Of a stretch of 64,000 nt of DNA, positions 60,542 through 64,000 are shown in pieces (the stretch's first letter is position 1; every line of letters begins with the position of its first letter). The stretch is taken from assembly GCA_016125335.1 (NCBI GenBank), contig WGLY01000017.1:1-64000 (forward strand). The letters run 5' to 3'. The notes beneath the pieces were generated by a model that did not search any database, was not told where the DNA came from, and saw nothing but the letters and a program-made list of their open reading frames with translations. Source of the stretch: Frankiales bacterium (lineage in GTDB: Bacteria > Actinomycetota > Actinomycetes > S36-B12 > CAIYMF01). The translations under genes and the position numbers were made by a program.

Positions 60542-61546
60542 TCAGGGAGCGAGCCGGTCGACCAGGAAGGACAGGATCCGGTCGTCGCGCTCGGGCATGG
60601 ACTCGTGCTCGAAGTCCGGGTAGACGAGCATCTCCTTCGGCGCGGTGATCTTGTTGTACGCCGCGAACTGGGTCGACGGCGGGCACACGGTGTCCATGAG
60701 GCCGGTGACCATGAGGACGTCGCCGCGGATCCGCGGCGCGAGGTGCTGGACGTCGATGTAGCCGAGCCGGCGGAACATCTCGTCGACCCGCTCGTGCCGC
60801 GGGTCGAACCGGCGCAGGTACTCGCGCAGCTCGACGTAGGCGTCGGTGGCGAGGTCCATCTCCCACACCCGCAGGAAGTCCGACAGGAACGGGTACACGG
60901 ACGCGCAGGCGCGCACGCGCGGCTCGAGCGCCGCGCACGCCAGCGAGAGGGCGCCGCCCTGCGAGGCCCCGGTGACCCCGACGCGGTCGGCGTCCACCTG
61001 CGGCATCGCCATGACGATCCGGGTGAGCTGCACGGTGTCGAGGTAGATGTGGCGGAACGCGAGGTGCTGGGGGTCGTCGTCCAGGCCGCGCACGATGTGC
61101 CCGTTGAGCGTGGTGCCGAGCGCGCCGCCGACGTCCTGGCTGCGCCCGCCCTGGCCGCGGCAGTCCAGCGCGGCCACGGTGTAGCCCTGCGCGACGTAGG
61201 GGAGCAGGGCGAACCAGTCCGGGCTCATCCCCGAGTAGCCGTGGAACACCACCACCGCAGGGCGCTGCTCCACCTCGCCGGACGCCGACCCCGCGGGCCG
61301 CAGGTACTTCGCGTACACCCGGGCACCGCGCACCCCGGTGAACCACAGGTCGAAGCACTCGGCGTAGGGGGCCACGTGCTCGACCCGGTCGAGGCGCACG
61401 TCCGCCTCGGGGACGCCGTCGGAAGCCGCCATCACGGCGTCGAGCTCGGCCAGCGCCTCGGCCCAGTACGCGTCGAGGTCGTCGGGGCGGGGGTTGCGCC
61501 CGACGTAGTGCCGCAGCTCCTCGAGCGGCAGGTCGAAGATCGGCAC
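60542..61546 (-). CDS. Acetylxylan esterase / cephalosporin-C deacetylase-like (CE7)
   Basis: 334 residues, GTG at 61546 with GGAGGG upstream. Alpha/beta hydrolase of carbohydrate esterase family 7: VVVFHGYSGMSPDWF, LDCRGQGGRSQD (RGQ motif), GVTGASQGGALSLA (Ser nucleophile), MVTGLMDTVCPPSTQF (Asp), YPDFEHES (His). Cytosolic, no signal peptide. Deacetylates small sugars or xylooligosaccharides or related esters. Confidence 0.87.
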   Translation of the reverse strand: MPIFDLPLEELRHYVGRNPRPDDLDAYWAEALAELDAVMAASDGVPEADVRLDRVEHVAPYAECFDLWFTGVRGARVYAKYLRPAGSASGEVEQRPAVVVFHGYSGMSPDWFALLPYVAQGYTVAALDCRGQGGRSQDVGGALGTTLNGHIVRGLDDDPQHLAFRHIYLDTVQLTRIVMAMPQVDADRVGVTGASQGGALSLACAALEPRVRACASVYPFLSDFLRVWEMDLATDAYVELREYLRRFDPRHERVDEMFRRLGYIDVQHLAPRIRGDVLMVTGLMDTVCPPSTQFAAYNKITAPKEMLVYPDFEHESMPERDDRILSFLVDRLAP

Positions 61547-61599
61547 GGGCCCTCCAGCGACGTCGACGGGTGCGGGACCGTCACGCTAGCGCAGCGCGC

Positions 61600-62179
61600 T
61601 CAGCCGCCCGCCGGCCGCGCGGGACGCCGCATCCACCACGTGAGCGGCCCCGCCGGCACGGCCACCTCGATGCGCTCGGTGAAGCCGCGCCGCTCGTAGA
61701 ACCCGGTGTTCGCGGGCTTGGACGTCTCGAGCCAGCAGTCGAGCCCCTCGGCGTCGGCGAGGGCGAGCGCCGGGGCGATGACGGCCTGGGCCAGGCCGCG
61801 GCGCTGCGCCGTGGGGTGGGTGGCCAGCACCCCGAGGTACCAGTAGGGCGGCAGCGGCCCCACCTCCGCGAGGGCGGCGTCATAGCCCTCGATGCGCGCC
61901 CAGACCGCGGGGCGCCACGGCGGCGCGGAACTCGCGCCACACGCCGGCGCCCTCGAGGTCGTGCTCGCCGTCGCGGCGCTCCCAGAGCGACGCCGAGAGC
62001 AGGTCATCGCTCACCCACACCGTGCCGCGTCCGACGCGCGAGTCGAACAGCGCCTCCGCGAACGCGCGCGACACGGCGGGGTCGCGCTCGGTCATGAAGT
62101 CCCACGCCGGGTCGGCCACGAAGGCCGCGAGCACCGTGGCCAGGACGCCCTCGCGGTCGTCGACCGTCGCCCGCCGCAC
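61600..62179 (-). pseudogene. GNAT acetyltransferase split by a frameshift
   Basis: The N-terminal half reads from GTG at 62179 (VRRATVDDREGVLATVLAAF ... EGAGVWREFRAAV); the C-terminal half continues in another frame (VWARIEGYDAALAEV, YLGVLATHPTAQRRGLAQAVI, NTGFYERRGFTER). The join falls at a GGGG run (plus strand 61909-61912); removing one base restores a continuous reading. The second half holds the acetyl-CoA loop (QRRGLA). Could be a sequencing error, so the gene may be intact. Confidence 0.75.
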
Positions 62180-62185
62180 CCCGAC

Positions 62186-62258
62186 GCCCCCGTCGTTACT
62201 GCCCGAATGACCGGAGACCGGCCCGGATTCCGGTTCTTGGGGCAGTAACGACGGGGGC
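62186..62258. repeat. Dispersed inverted repeat, family A copy 3
   Basis: Perfect 19-bp arms beginning GCCCCCGTCGTTACTGCCC (62186-62204) and matching at 62240-62258, 35-base interior. The longest arms of the three family A copies. It lies between the GNAT gene start and the thioredoxin reductase fusion. Confidence 0.85.
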
Positions 62259-62331
62259 ATGGGGTCACGGTAGCGAGCGCGGGGCCCGGGCGCCGTGCGT
62301 GCGTGCGGGCGGGCGGGGGTGAGCGGGGCGG

Positions 62332-63552
62332 TCAGCGGCCGGCGGCGATGGTGTCGAGGTGGTGGCGGATCTGGAGGGCGACCGCAGCCCCCTCGCCGAC
62401 AGCGGAGGCCAGCTGCTTGGTGGACCCGGACCGGACGTCGCCGGCCGCGAACACCCCGGGCAGCGAGGTCTCGAAGGTGCGGTCGGTGACGACGAACCCC
62501 GCGGCGTCGAGCTCCACGAGCCCGTCGAGCCAGCCGGTGTTGGGGTCGAGGCCCACGAAGACGAAGGCCGCGTCCGCGTCGTGCCGCGACTCCTCGCCCG
62601 CGGGCTCGCCCGCGGCGTCGAGCGGCACCAGCGACACCGACTCCAGCGCCCCGTCCTCGCCCGCGCCGAAGCGGGTGACGCCGGTCTCGGTGAGCACGGT
62701 CATCGCGGGGTGGTGCTCGACCTTGTCCTGGAGCAGGCGGGAGGCGCGGGGCATCCCGCCGCGCTCGACGATGGTCACGTGGCGGGCGAACTGGGTGAGG
62801 AACAGCCCCTCCTCGAACCCGCTGTTGCCGCCGCCGATCACCACCAGCTCGTCCGCGTCGCGGTAGAACGGTCCGTCGCAGGTGGCGCAGAAGTGCACCC
62901 CGCGGCCGATGAGGTCATCCTCGCCCGGCGCCCCCGTGCGGCGGTAGGTCGACCCGGTGGCGATGAGCACGGCGCCGGCGTGCAGCTCCTGCCCGGTGGA
63001 CGTGGTGACGACGGACGTCCCGCCCTCGGTGCTCACCCGTGCCGCGCCGACGGCAGGCAGCAGCTCGACGCCGTAGCGGCGCGCCTGCGCGGCGAAGCGG
63101 TCGGCCAGCTCGGCGCCGCCGACGCCCTCCGGGAAGCCGGGGTAGTTGTCCAGCCGCTCGGTCACCCCGGCCTGCCCGCCCAGGGCGGACCGGTCCAGCA
63201 CGAGGGTGCGCAGGTTCTCCCGCGCGGCGTAGATCGCGGTGGTGAGACCCGTGGGACCGCCGCCGACGATCACCACGTCGTACGACGTCATCGCGGCCTC
63301 GCGGCTCAGGCCCAGCTTGTCGGCCAGCTCCTCGTTGCTGGGCTCGGCGAGGTGGCTGCCGTCGGGGAAGACGATGGTCGGGATGATGCGCCGGCCGTCG
63401 TTGAACCGCTCGACCGTCGCGTTCTCCTCGGGGTGCTCCTCGAGGTCGACGTAGTGGAACGGCACGCGCTGCTCGCCCAGGAAGGCCTTGCTGCGGCGGC
63501 AGTCCGGGCACCAGGCGGCGCCGTAGAGGGTGAGCATCGGGTCGTCGGTCAC
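62332..63552 (-). CDS. Glutaredoxin-thioredoxin reductase fusion flavoprotein
   Basis: 406 residues from GTG at 63552, with GAGGAGG upstream. The N-terminal glutaredoxin-like domain has CPDC (15-18) in LYGAAWCPDCRRSKAF. From about residue 90 a thioredoxin reductase follows: FAD motif VIVGGGPTG (97-102), NAD motif VVIGGGNSGFEE (240-245), redox pair CATC (222-225), C-terminal FAD motif GVFAAGDVRSG. Electrons may pass internally from NADPH through CATC to CPDC, making a self-contained reductant for an unknown partner. A similar fusion is known in some actinomycetes and mycobacteria-related species. Confidence 0.87.
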   Translation of the reverse strand: MTDDPMLTLYGAAWCPDCRRSKAFLGEQRVPFHYVDLEEHPEENATVERFNDGRRIIPTIVFPDGSHLAEPSNEELADKLGLSREAAMTSYDVVIVGGGPTGLTTAIYAARENLRTLVLDRSALGGQAGVTERLDNYPGFPEGVGGAELADRFAAQARRYGVELLPAVGAARVSTEGGTSVVTTSTGQELHAGAVLIATGSTYRRTGAPGEDDLIGRGVHFCATCDGPFYRDADELVVIGGGNSGFEEGLFLTQFARHVTIVERGGMPRASRLLQDKVEHHPAMTVLTETGVTRFGAGEDGALESVSLVPLDAAGEPAGEESRHDADAAFVFVGLDPNTGWLDGLVELDAAGFVVTDRTFETSLPGVFAAGDVRSGSTKQLASAVGEGAAVALQIRHHLDTIAAGR

Positions 63553-63740
63553 GGGTTCCTCCTCGCAGATGGTGCTCCTAGCAACCCTGCGGCGTCGCCG
63601 CGCCTTCCGGCCAGGTCTTACGGAACTGTGTCGGCTCCTGACGGTCGCCGCCACCGGCGCCCCCGGACGGCGGACCCGGGCTCCGCCGGCCCGGCGTCGG
63701 GCGTGCATCGGTGGGACGATGGAGGTGTCGAAAGGTGGTC
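63553..63740. other. Intergenic region right of thioredoxin reductase gene
   Basis: No supported gene in this stretch; together with the following weak small frame it forms a 389-bp region between two minus-strand genes. No hairpin of note. Confidence 0.3.
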
Positions 63741-63917
63741 ATGATGTCCTCCGTGTGGGCGCCGGACCGTCGTCCCGAGTCCTCACCGCACCCCGTCTAC
63801 GGCGTCGAGCTGCTGGCTCACGCCCCGACCCGCGGCTACGACCGCCGGACCGCGCCGAGGTCCGTGCGGCACAGCCGCCGCCTGTGCGTGCGGGTGCGGC
63901 GCTCCGGTCACCGGTAG
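63741..63917 (+). CDS. Possible small Arg-rich protein
   Basis: 58 residues from ATG at 63741, with AAGGTGG upstream. Starts MMSSVWAPDRRPESSPHPV and ends Arg-rich. Reading frame composition is compatible with coding but no family is recognised. Antisense or intergenic chance cannot be excluded. Confidence 0.28.
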   Translation: MMSSVWAPDRRPESSPHPVYGVELLAHAPTRGYDRRTAPRSVRHSRRLCVRVRRSGHR

Positions 63918-63941
63918 TGCCCGTGGGTGCGCAGCGCCGGG

Positions 63942-64000
63942 TCATCCCCCGTCGCGGGGGAAGGCCGGGCCGAAGAAGGACGCCTGCCCGTCCTTGATGA
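63942..64000 (-). CDS. C-terminal fragment of a gene entering from the right edge
   Basis: The minus strand reads IKDGQASFFGPAFPRDGG then stop (TGA complement at 63942-63944). Only 19 codons are in the window, so the protein cannot be identified. Confidence 0.5.
   Translation of the reverse strand, partial: IKDGQASFFGPAFPRDGG

Overview
The window is 64 kb of high-GC DNA with dense, mostly ATG/GTG-initiated genes, purine-rich ribosome binding sites, many 4-bp stop/start overlaps and actinobacterial families (DUF2510, DUF3105, DUF7144, SARP/LuxR regulators, SRPBCC proteins). It is almost certainly a chromosomal segment of an actinomycete. I cannot assign a genus from the sequence alone. No tRNA, rRNA, integrase, transposase or CRISPR array was seen.

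Left part (1 to about 20.2 kb): an accessory island rich in nucleic-acid enzymes, with visibly lower and more uneven GC than the rest. It starts inside an McrB-type GTPase overlapped by McrC, then a NucS/DUF91-like nuclease with a C-terminal reader-like region, a small GIY-YIG-like protein, two divergent lipoproteins (PASTA and DUF4839), a 1159-residue fusion of an Fe-S RecB-type nuclease, an RNase H-like domain and an SF1 helicase, and a DUF6994 gene. Next comes a divergent ADP-ribose module. A NrtR-like regulator with a degenerate Nudix box faces an operon of ADP-ribosylglycohydrolase, RNase H-like protein, second ADP-ribosylglycohydrolase and NERD-domain SF1 helicase. A 40-bp imperfect palindrome lies between them. 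A second NERD helicase is convergent, and an HNH endonuclease with an N-terminal reader-like domain closes the island just before a perfect 25-bp inverted repeat.

Middle part (20.2 to about 46.5 kb): higher-GC core-like genes. These include small membrane proteins, an alcohol dehydrogenase, class I fructose-bisphosphate aldolase, a phosphoribosyltransferase, a cupredoxin lipoprotein, DUF3105, a methyltransferase, a PAP2 phosphatase, a lipoprotein esterase, a 1449-residue polytopic membrane protein whose DUF2510 start looks frameshifted, Hsp20, two SRPBCC proteins, an HD-GYP/LuxR regulator with an NTF2-like gene, a coupled GPH transporter and PLP-decarboxylase pair, a metal-receptor-like protein, a tandem retropepsin-like protein and a VOC protein.

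Right part (46.5 to 64 kb): a zinc-ribbon/class III cyclase/AAA protein, RecQ, small unknown proteins, a regulator with DNA-binding domains at both ends (SARP-type and LuxR-type), an MFS exporter, a secreted M14 carboxypeptidase, a CE7-type esterase, a frameshifted GNAT gene and a glutaredoxin-thioredoxin reductase fusion.

Two families of dispersed intergenic inverted repeats (three copies each) occur only in the 36 to 62 kb part. A shared palindrome resembling GGGGAGTTCTCCCC sits near both LuxR-type regulator genes. The most promising candidate for an undescribed system is the ADP-ribose module at 11.6 to 19.0 kb.
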